Source: Paramicrosporidium saccamoebae (Eukaryota > Rozellomycota). Taken from it: a stretch of DNA of 64,000 bases. The notes beneath the pieces were generated by a model that saw nothing but the letters and a program-made list of their open reading frames with translations, searched no databases and was not told the origin of the DNA. The stretch lies in the NCBI GenBank assembly GCA_002794465.1, contig MTSL01000126.1:1-64000 (forward strand), in the 5' to 3' direction. Of this stretch, positions 29,169-40,088 are shown piece by piece. The position numbers and the translations under genes were made by a program. Position 1 is the first letter of the stretch; every line of letters begins with the position of its first letter.

Positions 29169-29955
29169 ATAAATTTATTTTTCGCAATAACACGGACGAC
29201 CGAAGCAATGTGGATTCGAGAATCATGAGAGAGTTGTTTGCAAGGACAAAAAAGTTGATGGACGCAGGCAGCATGGACAAGATTACGGCCGAGAAGACGT
29301 TTGCAGTCTGAAGCAGCCAGTAGATCCATCGCTTGCCTTGTCGGCCCCGAAACAGCCACCAAACACTGCCCACATTAGACGCCACCACTACGGCTGTCAA
29401 TAAGGGAAATGTCACACCCAAATCATAGCCAAATAGACCCGTGTCCCATCCAGCCACGGGGACTTCTCCATCAGCTCCCCACCATGGGAAGGCCCCCATC
29501 CGACGCAGGGCAGCCCCCATTCCCACAAACAACGGCAAATGCAACAAAATCGGAGTCAGCGATCTCAGAGGATGAGTACCGTGGCGTCTTAGCGCGGCGA
29601 GCCAAGCAATACCAACGGCCACGCGGAGTGCCGGCTTTGTTTTGTGTCGGAGTCGGAGGGTGGGCACTTCACCAGTGACGTCATGATGAGCACGTTGCAT
29701 TAGTGATTGCTGACAAAGTGTCCATATTCTGACCGGCAATACTGCAACTCTGACCATTGTTGTAGCTGCAAGAATGGTGGCCCACCAGGGCAGACCTGTT
29801 CCATGCATAACCTCCATTCCCGTCTGCATCAATGCCACACCACCTCCAAAAACCTCTCCCGTATACTCCCAGAACCCAATATCATTCAACTTTGGGGTAC
29901 TGTACAATCGCACTAACCGGCGTGGTCTCGGCCACCGGAGGCGCCGAGAAAACAT
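29119..29955 (-). CDS. Oxa1/YidC-family mitochondrial insertase, COX18-like
   Basis: The product is 278 residues. The Arg-rich start MFSRRLRWPRPRRLVRLYST is a mitochondrial presequence. Membrane segments follow at TGLPWWATILAATTMVRVAV, SLTPILLHLPLFVGMGAALR, a segment around FPLLTAVVVASN and ANVFSAVILSMLPASINFFV. The GLPWWATI motif and the short length fit COX18 (export of the Cox2 C-terminal tail) better than Oxa1 itself, which has a ribosome-binding tail. The coding end overlaps the NOB1 coding end by 50 bp on the opposite strand; alternatively an unseen terminal intron shortens it. Confidence 0.72.
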   Translation of the reverse strand: MFSRRLRWPRPRRLVRLYSTPKLNDIGFWEYTGEVFGGGVALMQTGMEVMHGTGLPWWATILAATTMVRVAVLPVRIWTLCQQSLMQRAHHDVTGEVPTLRLRHKTKPALRVAVGIAWLAALRRHGTHPLRSLTPILLHLPLFVGMGAALRRMGAFPWWGADGEVPVAGWDTGLFGYDLGVTFPLLTAVVVASNVGSVWWLFRGRQGKRWIYWLLQTANVFSAVILSMLPASINFFVLANNSLMILESTLLRSSVLLRKINLFKLYDVPDWDSCDQNQ

Positions 29956-30318
29956 GGAATCAATTAAGCATTTCTTAAGTTGTGATAGTTTTGTTAGTGC
30001 ACAAGATTTTTTTATTAAGGATTATGGTGTCGTTACTAGGTGCCATCCTTGATAGGATGAGCATGGGTTGTGGGGATAGATATCAGGATTGTGGGATAGC
30101 TACCAGGATTGTGGGATAGCTACCAGGATTGTGGGATAGCTATCAGGATTGTGGGATAGAGATCAGGATCACTAGCCATAAGCGGATACTGTTTAACATA
30201 TCTTTACTGTAAACTTTATCTGGATCAAGACCATCGGCCACCATCTAAATCTTTGGTCATTAGTTTATTGCACACTCGGCAAATTAATTAAACATGCATT
30301 ATCCACCCATTTTTAGGC
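29956..30318. other. Intergenic region with a 20-bp tandem repeat
   Basis: No gene is seen between the insertase promoter and the SMC1 3' end. It contains the five-unit tandem repeat at 30067-30166 and a downstream 'cataagcgga.actgttta' block also found near 34150. Confidence 0.6.
30067..30166 (+). repeat. Tandem repeat, 5 x 20 bp
   Basis: Five adjacent units of the form gattgtgggatagctaycag; the middle ones are identical or nearly so. There are no spacers, so it is a minisatellite. It lies upstream of the COX18-like gene. Confidence 0.9.
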
Positions 30319-33300
30319 TTATTCGGGATAGTCTGAAAGACGGAGGGTAAGCACTTTACTCGAATTCTCTTCAGGATCGCGATAGATTCCAACTAGACTA
30401 TCGGCTTTGGCATACAACGAGCTCTTCAACGAAATTACCAGAAATTGCACTGGAGATACGGCAATCTCACGAGGACTCGACCCCAACTGCGAAGTATTTG
30501 TAACTTGGCCACCAAGGGAACGCGCCCGAATGAATGCAGCAACGCGATGTACATTGGCAGCATCCAATGCAGCATCAATCTCGTCGAGGATAAAGAAAGG
30601 TGCAGGCCGATACGAATGGATCGCAAATAGGAGCGCCAAGGCTGCAACTGTGCGCTCACCGCCGGATAACTGATCCATGTCCAGGAATCGTTTCATTGGA
30701 GGCATGGCATGGAATCGCACTCCCTCTGAAAATGGCTCTTCGTTATTCTCAACACTCAGAAAGGCGCTGCCACCAGTAGGAACTAGATCAGACCGGGTCA
30801 GCTCCTTGTAAATGGTGTCAATATTGGACGAAATCTGCTTGAATGCATGATTGAAGCGATCAAACCGCTTGCTCTTTACCAAAGAAAAGTCTTCCTTGGC
30901 CTTTTTCAAATCATTCTTAGTCTTTTCAAATGCTTCCAAGGTGCTCTTCAGACGGGTCTCTGCGCCGTCAATCTTATCCAACGCGCGCAGATTCGGAGCA
31001 AGTTTGTCCATTTCATCCTGGACTGCATTCAACTGTTCAGTGTACTTGCGCTCATTGGCAGCATCCAAGGGTGATGCTGTGCGCTTCTGGCGAGGCAGCG
31101 AGGAATAGTCAAAGACGATGGGATCACGACTCTGATCAACTTCAAGATCTACATCGGCAAATGAGCACTCGGAATTGGCCATGGGGAGATCGACCTGTTC
31201 CATTTTACAGGTGCGGAGGAGCACCTTGCGACTTCCAAGTAGACGGTCCAGGTCACATTCCTGGTTAGTCAATTCCTTGGAAACAAAAGTCAGGGCTTGC
31301 TGGGCAGTTGTAAGGACGGCCCGCTTTTCTTCAACAATTGCCTGCTCAGTCCTTTTCTTGGTCTTCACTTGGTCAAGTTCGCTCTTTATAGCGGAAGCTT
31401 TTTCACGCTTCTCCTCAACCAGATTCATCAAGTTCCTTTGCTCCCTTTCAATCCCGTCCAGTTCCTGCTGCAGAGCTGTAACCTTTTCCTTTCCCTCAGC
31501 AAGACGGCCTGTAGTTTGTGAATGTTGCTCTCTCAAGAACTGAATCTGATGCTGCAGTTTTGCAGCCACGGTGGCAAATTGAACTCGCTTCTCGGAAATT
31601 TCTTGGAAGAGACTCATCCTACTCGTCTCAAATTCCCTTACATTTCCAAATCCAATTCTACCACAAAAGTCTGCAAATACCTCATCCTCAACACCGTGGA
31701 CGGCAACAGTCCAAGTGGCCATTTCCTTTTCATACTTAGCCAGTGATTTGACTAGAGTGGCCAACTGAGCGCGACAACGGACTAGTTCTTGCTCTACATG
31801 CACCAACTCCTCCTGGATGCTCGACAACCGACGATTTTGCGCCTCCAACTCGTCCAAGAGGTATCGATGACGGGTCTCTAGCTCAACCAAATGCGCACGA
31901 TTACGTTCCTCCGTCTCGGTTCTTTTCAAGCTCTTGCTAATGTCGGCGAGAGTGGCGAGACACGAATCACGCTCGCTCTTTAGGGATCGCACTTCACGCT
32001 CCTCCCAGCGATGTGATGGCTGGCCATAAACACCACCAGTAATCAATCCGCTCTTGTGAATGACAGTTCCATCCAAAGTAATTGCCTTTACCTTTACTCC
32101 GCGTTCATAGCAAAGACTTTTGGCAATCTGTGTCGAATCGCAGACGGCAGCACTGCCACAGGCATATCGGAAGGCGCGATCATACATAGAGTCAAAGCGG
32201 ATCACTTCCATCACTGGACGACATCCATCAATCAACATGGACTTGATATTCTTCTCGCCGCCCTGGATAGTGTCAAGGGGAATGAACGTGGCCTGTCCAG
32301 CTCGTTGTTCTCTTAGGTATTGAATGCAGGCAATAGCCGTTCGTTCTTGATCAATAACAATCGCATCGAGATTGCGACCGAGGGCTACCGAGACGGCCGC
32401 CTCATATTTTCGATTAGTAGGACGACATAGATCAATCATCCTTCCATGGACACCAGGAAAGATTCGCTTCAGGGTCTCAATGGTGGTGCACAGCTTAATT
32501 TCCCTCTCACTCTCCTGTCTCTCCACTTTGGCCTGCAGCAAGCGGGCCATGATCCCCCGCAACTTTTCAGTCATTTCAACTTGTGTCTGCTGCATTTTTA
32601 ACTTGTTTGCCTGGAAAGTGGCAATTTCTCTTTGCATTCCCTCAATCTCGCCTTCCAGCTTTTCTGATTGCGCGCTTAGCTGGGCATGTTGCTTGTTGAT
32701 GGCCTGCTCCTCCACTTCCAGACGCCCGCGTGCACCCTCCAATTCGGAAATTTTGTCTTCAAGTTGGCCCTTTGTCGCCATCTCGGGTGCAATTTTGTGT
32801 TCCAATGATTCCAACTTTAGCTTTTCTTTGGCACTGCGTTCTGAGGCCACTACTCGGAGTTCATTGTATTCGGCAATCAATCCGGGCTTGATGTCAGCTG
32901 CCGCAATCTGCTTCAGTGACTGGGCTTCAAACCGCTGTGCTGCTTCTTCGACCTTGGTGGCCTCGAGTTCAGCGGCCTGTGCTTCTCCCTCTTGTTCAGC
33001 TAAATCACTGATGGCACGTTGACAAACTTCGGTTGCAGCAGCCAGACGCTGGCTAACAAACTTATGACGTTCAGTAAGCTGGGCAGATTTTGGTCCTTCG
33101 TCGGTCATTTGTTTCTCTGCCGTCTTTACCTTTTTCTCAATGGCCAACAAATCCTTCTCTACCTTTGCTTGTTTCTTTTTGGCATCCTTCCAAATGGTCT
33201 CGGCTTTTTGAACTGTCAGCTGGGCCTCTTTCAATTCTCCGTCTTTGGCCTCCAAGATGGCACCGATCTTGCGGGCTGAATCCTCAACATGAAACAACTT

Positions 33301-34005
33301 CCACAAATAATGTTCTGCCTTTAGCGCGCGATACTTTTCTTGCATCTTTTCATAATTGATGACGTCATCACGCTGCTCCTGAACAAGTCTCAATTCCGCC
33401 CCCAATCCGCGTTTGCGATTAAAATTCAATGATGACTCTTCCACTGCCCTGTCCAAGGCCACCTAACAGTCAGTAATCTCATTTTAGTATACCTTGCAAC
33501 GATCATATTCCTCGCAGTATTCTTCAGAGCCTGATATTTGCTCAAACAAGCGTGTCAGCTCTTTGGGGGATTTGCTTGCCATGGCCTCTACATCGCCTTG
33601 GAAGACTAGGAAATTTCGTGCCTTGATGAGCACATTTTCGCCCTCCCAAACTCGAACATACTCTGCATAGGAGACTGTTCGTCCATCTAGACGGTACTCT
33701 GACACGCCTGCTGCACTCACTCTACGTCCAAACACCATCTCCACACCGTCCTTTTCGTATACAGCCTCCACACTTGCAAAGGACGCCTGCATCTCGCCTG
33801 ACCGGAATATCAGTTCGTTCAACTGTTTTGAGCGGAGAGCTGCAGATTGCACACCAAGCACAAAGGACAATGCGTCCATCAGGTTGGACTTGCCGGCACC
33901 ATTGGGTCCAATGACACTGACAAAGTTGTCGCCAAAGGGACCTATTCGCTGTTTGCCGTTGTATGATTTAAAATTCTCGACCTCGAGCCGCACAAGTCGT
34001 CCCAT
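30319..34005 (-). CDS. SMC1: SMC1 cohesin ATPase
   Basis: SMC1 with SMC3 and the kleisin forms the cohesin ring. The gene is complement(join(30319..33462,33493..34005)) with a 30-nt intron, giving 1218 residues, normal for SMC1. Walker A is VIGPNGAGKSNLMDALSFVL near the N-terminus. Long coiled coils flank a hinge (FPGVHGRMIDLCRPTNRKYE, VSVALGRNLDAIVIDQE). The ABC signature is QLSGGERTVAALALLFAI and Walker B is FFILDEIDAALDAANVHRVA. The N-terminal MGRLVRLEVENFKSYNG and the SMC1-type FLVFQGDVEAMASKSPKELT assign it to SMC1 and not another SMC. Confidence 0.95.
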
Positions 34006-34273
34006 TCTCGCGCGTTATTTAACACGAAACCATTAAATATTTCTTTATCATGCAAAGCCTCAAGTCCCAGAACGAAGCTACGAGACGTTGGGGCTCTTCT
34101 ACTTACGTGTAGGAATTATAGTCGCATTGAATTGTAGGATTACCGATCATAAGCGGACACTGTTTAAAATAATGTCTTGATGAGCGCATTATTTCATTTG
34201 ATCATGTTCTAGTTAGAGATAACCATTCCTTAAACACGAATTAATTCACTATGTATACTTTGATTTTAGGCCC

Positions 34274-35444
34274 TCAGCACTCCGGGATAGAGTTGTCGAG
34301 TAGATTCTGCGGGAACACGAGGGGTAATCCGAAATCAGCCGTCCTCCTATATTTCCTGCATACCTGTAACATGTGATCTTCCAGTCTCTCTAGCGTTTCA
34401 AAGCCCAAATCTTTCATTCCCAGGGCGCCTCCCACTCGCTCATTTTCTAACATCTGTAAGATGGTGTCGTAGGGAAAGAGGGCACGTCGGATCTCTGGGA
34501 ACATTTTTCCATAGAGCCAGAAGAGGGCCGGAGGGAGATTGACAAGTTTAGCGGGCGACATTGTCGAGTAGGCAAAGAGCTCGACAATGCGTCGATAGGT
34601 ATAACCTTTGGGGCCGTACAGATCGTACTGTTTACCGTCAACTGGCTTGCCGGTTTGGGTCAATAGAACAATGGCACTGGCAATATCGGAAATGTGGATT
34701 GGATACCGGACTTGTTTCCCACCCTCAAGCATCGGATAGCCCGTCCAAAATCGGGTAAATTCTACACAATCACAAACTTATTTAATTGAGTACGTCCAAT
34801 TCCATTGATCAGACGATCTTGCGTACCAAAAATGGTTCCGGGCCGCACAATCACGGCATCAGGAAACTCTTCCCGCACCACAGTCTCTCCCTCGGCCTAC
34901 ACCAAGTTATGAGAGGAGACATGGCACACCTTTGTTCGGGAGAATTCAGAGGCGGCGTCGGGGCTCGCACGCAGACCACTGACATGGATCAAACGTGGCA
35001 CTCCTGCCTCTTTACATGCCCTCGCAATGGCCCTCGCCCCGTCCACATTTACGTCGCGTATCTTAAAATTCCTACCACCTCAACAATAGTCGGCAAATGT
35101 ACAGAGTGTGACGGTCTTGGGCAATCAAATTGATGACCACGTCCGAATACTTGACGCAGCGTTGGATGGAGGCATAGTCTCTTAAATGGAAGCGCTACAC
35201 ACCTTAGTGATTCCAATAGTGTACTGAAAAGTTAATTTGTCCAAGGTCGCCCATAACTTTCATGGGATAAATGTCAGCATCATCTCCTCGATGGGGCACA
35301 ATGACCTGGGTGCCTATGCGTCCTATTCCCGTCAGTACAACCGCCTCTTTGCGCACCAAGACGATTAACGACATATCTCCCGATATAGCCGGATGCCCCA
35401 AAGACTGTCACTGAAAGTCCGCTGACCGATGAACGTCCTCCCAT
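34274..35444 (-). CDS. NDUFA9: Complex I 39-kDa subunit NDUFA9
   Basis: NDUFA9 is an NADPH-binding accessory subunit of complex I with a short-chain-dehydrogenase fold. The gene is complement(join(34274..34761,34794..34896,34930..35071,35103..35194,35225..35322,35357..35444)), with five introns of 32, 33, 31, 30 and 34 nt; each spliced join stays in frame and the product is 336 residues. Landmarks are the nucleotide loop [89 protein letters not shown] and VSDIA-like [10 protein letters not shown]. This is the most intron-rich gene here. Its ATG is 37 bp from that of ZNF598. Confidence 0.93.
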
Positions 35445-35481
35445 GAAACGGAAAATATATTAGTGTTATTCGATTTTCGCC

Positions 35482-37398
35482 ATGAAGAAGGCAGCCATCG
35501 TGTATCGCACTGGCTCTATTGACGATATGGAACGCTCAGTCTGCTTCATCTGCGCTGTCGACCACCCACCTATTTGGGCCATCTCTGAGTGCAGCCACCG
35601 CATATGCAGTGTATGTTCACTGCGCATGCGCACGTTATATGGGACAAAAAAGTGTTCCATGTGCAAGACGGATTCCACACGGGTGGTGATGGTTAGGGCC
35701 AAAAAGGACCATACTGGAACCTTTGAGGAGCTATTTAACGAAAGGCTGCCCAGTGACAACTTGGGAATGTATTTTGCGGATGAGCAGATAAAGAGCGATG
35801 TACTCAAAACCCTCGAGTTGCGTTGCTGTGTTCCCAAATGCCGGGAGAGCAAACGTGTCTGGAACACGAAGCAGGAACTCAAGCATCATGTGCACAATGT
35901 ACACCAACTGTCCTTTTGCGACATTTGTCTGGCACACAAAAAGGCATTCCCCTCTGAATATAAGGCGTATAATCGAGGTGAACTTGTGAAACACCAGAAC
36001 GACAAAGTGGCGGGACATCCATCATGCACAGTGTGCAGCAGTCTATTTTACTCTGAAGACGAACTGACTGCGCATTGTCGGGAGAAGCATGAGCAGTGTC
36101 ACATCTGTCAGCGGCAGCGTGGCGGTCGTCCAAGTTATCATCGCAATTACGAGGCATTGGAGGAGCATTTTCGGAAAGAACATTATTTGTGTCCCGAGTC
36201 GCTTTGTTTAGAACTAAAGTTTGTGGTCTTTGAAACTGAATTGGAGTATAAAACCCACATGGCCGAGGTCCACATGTCGAACCTGAAAATGCAAAGATCA
36301 GAACAGCGACAATTCAGGAGGATCGATCCTGGATTCTCAGTTGGTGCTGATCGGCAGCAACGAGGGCGAAGAGACCAGAGAGAGGAGCAGGCACAAGGGC
36401 AAGAGGTTTTGGCCTCTCGCTCTCCTCATACTCCTCGTCCTCCTCAGCCCTGTAGCCCTAATCCTTCTACGGAGCCACTTTCTGGGAGTGTTTTGCGGCA
36501 TTTTCTGTATGGAGATGCCATTGGCGATCTTGCCCGTCGACTACAAAGTCTTAACATGTATGAGCAACGGAATATTGACTTTTGCGAGTCACTTTGCAAC
36601 GACTATGGTCTTACTGAAGCCAATGTGGCGAATATGAAAGGATATTGTCGTCAGTTCCAAAAAGGAGACTTTACGGCCTGGGATTTGACGTTAAAGCTTG
36701 ACACGATGTTGGGACATGAGCGTTTGGGAAAGATGATGCCCATCCTTGTCGATTTGCAACTTGACACGCACAAGAGGATGCAGCTTACCTCGGCTATTAA
36801 CGCACATCTCTCAAAGATTGCATCCTTTCCCCCGCTTCCAGCTTCAGCAGAACCAGAATATTTGGCCCGCCGAAATACTGGCCGAACACCAGTGTATAGT
36901 GGTGCATCCACGTCTGCACCCTCAGTACTTAGGATCAAACCAAGCACAAGGACTACGTCATATGCTGCATCCTCCAGCGTCGATCCTACTCGGAATCCAC
37001 TGGCACTTCTTGGTGCATCCGGATCGCTGTCAAGGAGTACAGGGGGAACCAGTCATGGTAAGAAGACTAGTGCGGTGCCTCCGTCATTCCGCGTCGCTGT
37101 AGCGACTAGCTCTTCGGTCGGGATTGTCGATGACGCCAAAGGAAGGGTCCGATCCACTCTGACGGAAGAAGATTTCCCGTCATTGTTGAGCCACTCAACA
37201 CCCTCACCCACCCCACCCTCTGATAATATCTTTGCAAATAGCGAAGATAGGAACGAGCCAGAGTCATTCTTTATTGGCAGTTCCGCCAACGCAGAGGATT
37301 TTGAATCTAGGAAGGACAATGTTTTTTCTGGTGTGACCACCACTGGGAATGCCAAGATGAAGAAAAAGAAGGGACAGGTCTTTTTACGTTATGGTTAA
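35482..37398 (+). CDS. HEL2: ZNF598/Hel2 E3 ubiquitin ligase (ribosome collision sensor)
   Basis: Hel2/ZNF598 ubiquitinates 40S proteins on collided ribosomes and starts ribosome quality control. The 638-residue product has an N-terminal RING (VCFICAVDHPPIWAISECSH, then RICSVCSLRMRTLY and CSMCK). The diagnostic series of C2H2-like fingers follows: CCVPKCRESKRVWNTKQELK, FCDICLAHKKAFPSEY, CTVCSSLFYSEDELTAHC, QCHICQRQRGG and VVFETELEYKTHMAEVH. The C-terminus is Ser/Pro-rich with an FPSLL motif. The next in-frame ATG at 35527 is a possible start too. Codons at its 3' end are part of a downstream direct repeat. Confidence 0.9.
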   Translation: MKKAAIVYRTGSIDDMERSVCFICAVDHPPIWAISECSHRICSVCSLRMRTLYGTKKCSMCKTDSTRVVMVRAKKDHTGTFEELFNERLPSDNLGMYFADEQIKSDVLKTLELRCCVPKCRESKRVWNTKQELKHHVHNVHQLSFCDICLAHKKAFPSEYKAYNRGELVKHQNDKVAGHPSCTVCSSLFYSEDELTAHCREKHEQCHICQRQRGGRPSYHRNYEALEEHFRKEHYLCPESLCLELKFVVFETELEYKTHMAEVHMSNLKMQRSEQRQFRRIDPGFSVGADRQQRGRRDQREEQAQGQEVLASRSPHTPRPPQPCSPNPSTEPLSGSVLRHFLYGDAIGDLARRLQSLNMYEQRNIDFCESLCNDYGLTEANVANMKGYCRQFQKGDFTAWDLTLKLDTMLGHERLGKMMPILVDLQLDTHKRMQLTSAINAHLSKIASFPPLPASAEPEYLARRNTGRTPVYSGASTSAPSVLRIKPSTRTTSYAASSSVDPTRNPLALLGASGSLSRSTGGTSHGKKTSAVPPSFRVAVATSSSVGIVDDAKGRVRSTLTEEDFPSLLSHSTPSPTPPSDNIFANSEDRNEPESFFIGSSANAEDFESRKDNVFSGVTTTGNAKMKKKKGQVFLRYG

Positions 37399-37512
37399 TA
37401 GATGAGCAGGTCATGTTATGATGTTATGCCGTTATGGCTACTATCGTGCCGGGTTTTACGTTATGATTAATAGATTGGCAGGTCTCATGTTATGGTTAAT
37501 AGATTATTCCTA
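37380..37512 (+). repeat. Direct repeats spanning the ZNF598 stop codon
   Basis: The block tttacgttatggttaataga followed by t(t)gagcaggtc.atgttatg begins inside the last codons of ZNF598 and recurs at about 37454, with a further partial copy (catgttatggttaatagatt) near 37488. The gene's terminal codons and stop have been duplicated into the 3' flank. Confidence 0.75.
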
Positions 37513-37550
37513 TGACAGGTTACATTACTGTTAGGACCAACTTCACAGAT

Positions 37551-38231
37551 TTAAACAAGTTTCTTTGAACGGAAGAAGCGACGTAGGGAATAGACTTGAT
37601 AGACGGAAGCAATACCCAGAATAACAATCTGTAGAACGGCCCATTTGAGGACATTTCCATTGACCCGATCCGACTTTGATCGGAAGTGCTGCTCTCTGTC
37701 GCGCTGTAGCGTCTGTTCTCGTTGTAGGTCGCTCGTCTGGTCCACAGTCTTGCTAATCATGAATGCCAGATCATTCAGACTGGCCTCCATAGGTGATGTA
37801 ATGTGCGGGTCACCCGCATCCCCAATGAATACCTCAACTCCGAGCTTAACAATGACACTGGGGGAGTATTGTGTGAGCATGGCCTGGAAGCAGACGAGAT
37901 GGTCACCTGTGTTGGCAGCAGTGAGGAATAGACGGTCATTGGGCTTGCTCTGTTGACGGACGACAGTGTGGCCGGAAGAGTCACGCACTGTCACCAGCAG
38001 CTGGAATGGTGTCTCCACCTTGGCGCTGCTCCCCGTATTCCAGCTCGTGGCCGAATGTTTCACAAGGAGGACAGTCTTTTCGGGAAGGTCTTCAACGAGA
38101 CACTTTTCGCGGATTCCCTCCAGACGAATGTGAACCTTGTCCAATTCGGTCACTTCGTAGGGTTGGGGTTCCATCTTTGCATTGGCAGTGGCAAGGAGGA
38201 CTGCCGCGCTCAAAAGACGTTTCACCAGCAT
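37551..38231 (-). CDS. p24/emp24 family cargo receptor (TMED)
   Basis: p24 proteins cycle between ER and Golgi in COPI/COPII vesicles. The product is 226 residues: signal peptide (MLVKRLLSAAVLLATANA), a GOLD domain with the paired cysteines (REKCLVEDLPEKTVLLV and GDHLVCFQAML), a coiled coil (QREQTLQRDREQHFRSKSDRV) and a single C-terminal helix (VLKWAVLQIVILGIASVYQV). The cytosolic tail YSLRRFFRSKKLV has the diphenylalanine and KKxx-type COPI signal. The first codon of the longer ORF is TTG, so the ATG at 38231 is used. The p24 subfamily cannot be fixed. Confidence 0.9.
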   Translation of the reverse strand: MLVKRLLSAAVLLATANAKMEPQPYEVTELDKVHIRLEGIREKCLVEDLPEKTVLLVKHSATSWNTGSSAKVETPFQLLVTVRDSSGHTVVRQQSKPNDRLFLTAANTGDHLVCFQAMLTQYSPSVIVKLGVEVFIGDAGDPHITSPMEASLNDLAFMISKTVDQTSDLQREQTLQRDREQHFRSKSDRVNGNVLKWAVLQIVILGIASVYQVYSLRRFFRSKKLV

Positions 38232-38591
38232 CAATTAAAGATAACCTAATTTTGTTTTTCGTAGCCGATTATTTCTAAGTCGGACAAGCTTGTTGTGAGG
38301 GTATAAACATTTTTTAGATATGTATAGTTCATCAGTACAATCTTATGGGGATGTAATGAAAATGTCCTATTGGGGATCTGCCAATGCAATCTGCTCCCCC
38401 TTGAAAGTTTCTGATCTGTCTATATGCCCTCTCAACCTTTAAGTTTCCCCATTATTTCCTACCCACTCCTTTCCAGCCAGTCCTTTTCACTCGCATCCAC
38501 CCCTCAACCCTTCTCCCTCACATTCATATTCACGCTTATACATCTAGTTGGGTAAAGACCCCTGGTACTCCTCCAGGGTCAGACTGCTGAA
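38232..38591. other. Intergenic region between p24 and SOF1 (shared 5' region)
   Basis: No gene is seen. The right half is a pyrimidine-rich tract (about 38395-38530, long C/T runs with few purines), which may be part of the SOF1 promoter. Confidence 0.55.
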
Positions 38592-39994
38592 ATGGTACTG
38601 TCTTGCTCTCCGGCTTGGTAATATTTGTAGAAAGTCAAGACGATTACGCGTTCGGCCGAATCTTGCCAGCGGGAACGCAAGGGAGACATATTTGTCATGA
38701 AACGCAACCCCGATGCCGCTCTGCATCCCTTTGAGCGTGCCCGCGAATACCAACGAGCTGTGAATGCTGCTAAACTGGATCGTCTATTTGCCAAGCCATT
38801 TGTTGCGTCCATGGCCGGTCATGTGGATGGAGTGTATTGTATGAATAGACATCCAACCGACCTGAAGATGGTTGTCTCTGGGTCTGGCGACGGCGAGCTT
38901 CGTCTCTGGAACATTTCTACTCAGTACTGGCCGCAGTTTGTGTAGCTGATTATTTTAGGAAATGCATTTGGAATAGAAAGGAGGCACACGATGCGTTTAT
39001 TAGAGGAGTGTCCTTTTTGCCAAAGAGCAGTCTGCTTTTGTCATGCGGTGATGACAAGATTGTTCGTATGTGGGACTATTCCCAAACGAGACCGCTCCCC
39101 GTCAGTCTGTTCCAAGGAAAGGGCACTTTTACCTGTGTGGACTCGCATCGTGAGGGACAGCTCTTTGCTACTTCTGGCAGTTTGGAGGTGGCTCTGTGGG
39201 ATCAAACCCGCGCTGAGCCTATCCAGACGTTTTCCTGGGGCGCCGACACGGTCAACAGTATCCGCTTTAACCAGGCTGAGACTTCGCTACTTGCCTCTTG
39301 CTCTAGTGACCGTAGTCTAATGCTCCATGACACCCGGACAAGCAGCACCATTGCCAAGGTCGTGCTGAAGATGCGCAGTAATGCTGTTTCTTGGAATCCC
39401 CAAGAAGCCGTTTATTTGAGTGTCGCCAATGAGGATAGCAACGTTTATACCTTTGATATGCGCTACTTTGACCGCGCAGTCAATATTATGCAAGGCCATG
39501 TCTCGGCCGTCATTGACCTGGACTATTCTCCCACTGGACAAGAGATTGTCACCGGAGGTTATGATCGTTCTATGCGCATCTACAACGTCCGCGAAGGTCA
39601 GAGCCGCGACATTTACCATACGATGCGTATGCAGCGTCTCTTCTGTGTACGCTACAGCATGGACAGCAAATACATTCTCTCTGGCTCGGACGACGGAAAT
39701 GTCCGTATATGGAAGGCGCAGGCTTCTGAACAGCTGGGCACTCAAAACCATCGTCAGCGGGAAGCGCTTGACTACAACCGAAATGTCTTGACGCGCTTCA
39801 AACAGATGCCCGAAGTGCGTCGCATTGCCAATCATCGTTCTGTGCCAAAGGACATTAAACAGCGCTCCAGACAGACACATGAACATCGCATTTCACAAAA
39901 GAGGAAGGAGGAAAATGTGCGTCGACATAGTAAACCGGGTAGTGCCGCCAAGAAGAATCTGCGTGATGACGCGATTCTCGAGGTTAAGAAATAA
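38592..39994 (+). CDS. SOF1: SOF1/DCAF13, small-subunit processome WD40 protein
   Basis: SOF1 is a U3 snoRNP-associated protein needed for 18S rRNA processing. The gene is join(38592..38594,38631..38923,38959..39994), with 36- and 35-nt introns, giving 443 residues (human DCAF13 445). The first coding exon is the ATG alone. The spliced start MKVKTITRSAES then DAALHPFERAREY matches the family, seven WD repeats follow (SGSGDGELRLWN, SCGDDKIVRMWD, SCSSDRSLMLHDTR, SGSDDGNVRIWKAQASEQLG), and the Sof1-specific tail RIANHRSVPKDIKQ ends the protein. Confidence 0.95.
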
Positions 39995-40088
39995 ATAGAC
40001 ACTTGTACATGCCGAATGAATAACTAGACGTATATTTTTACAGAACACTACATTCACACACAAACACCTCGGGAGATTGGCTATTTAC

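Noticed and set aside
30067-30166. Possible CRISPR-like array
   Set aside because: The 20-bp units are directly adjacent without spacers, and the genome is eukaryotic.
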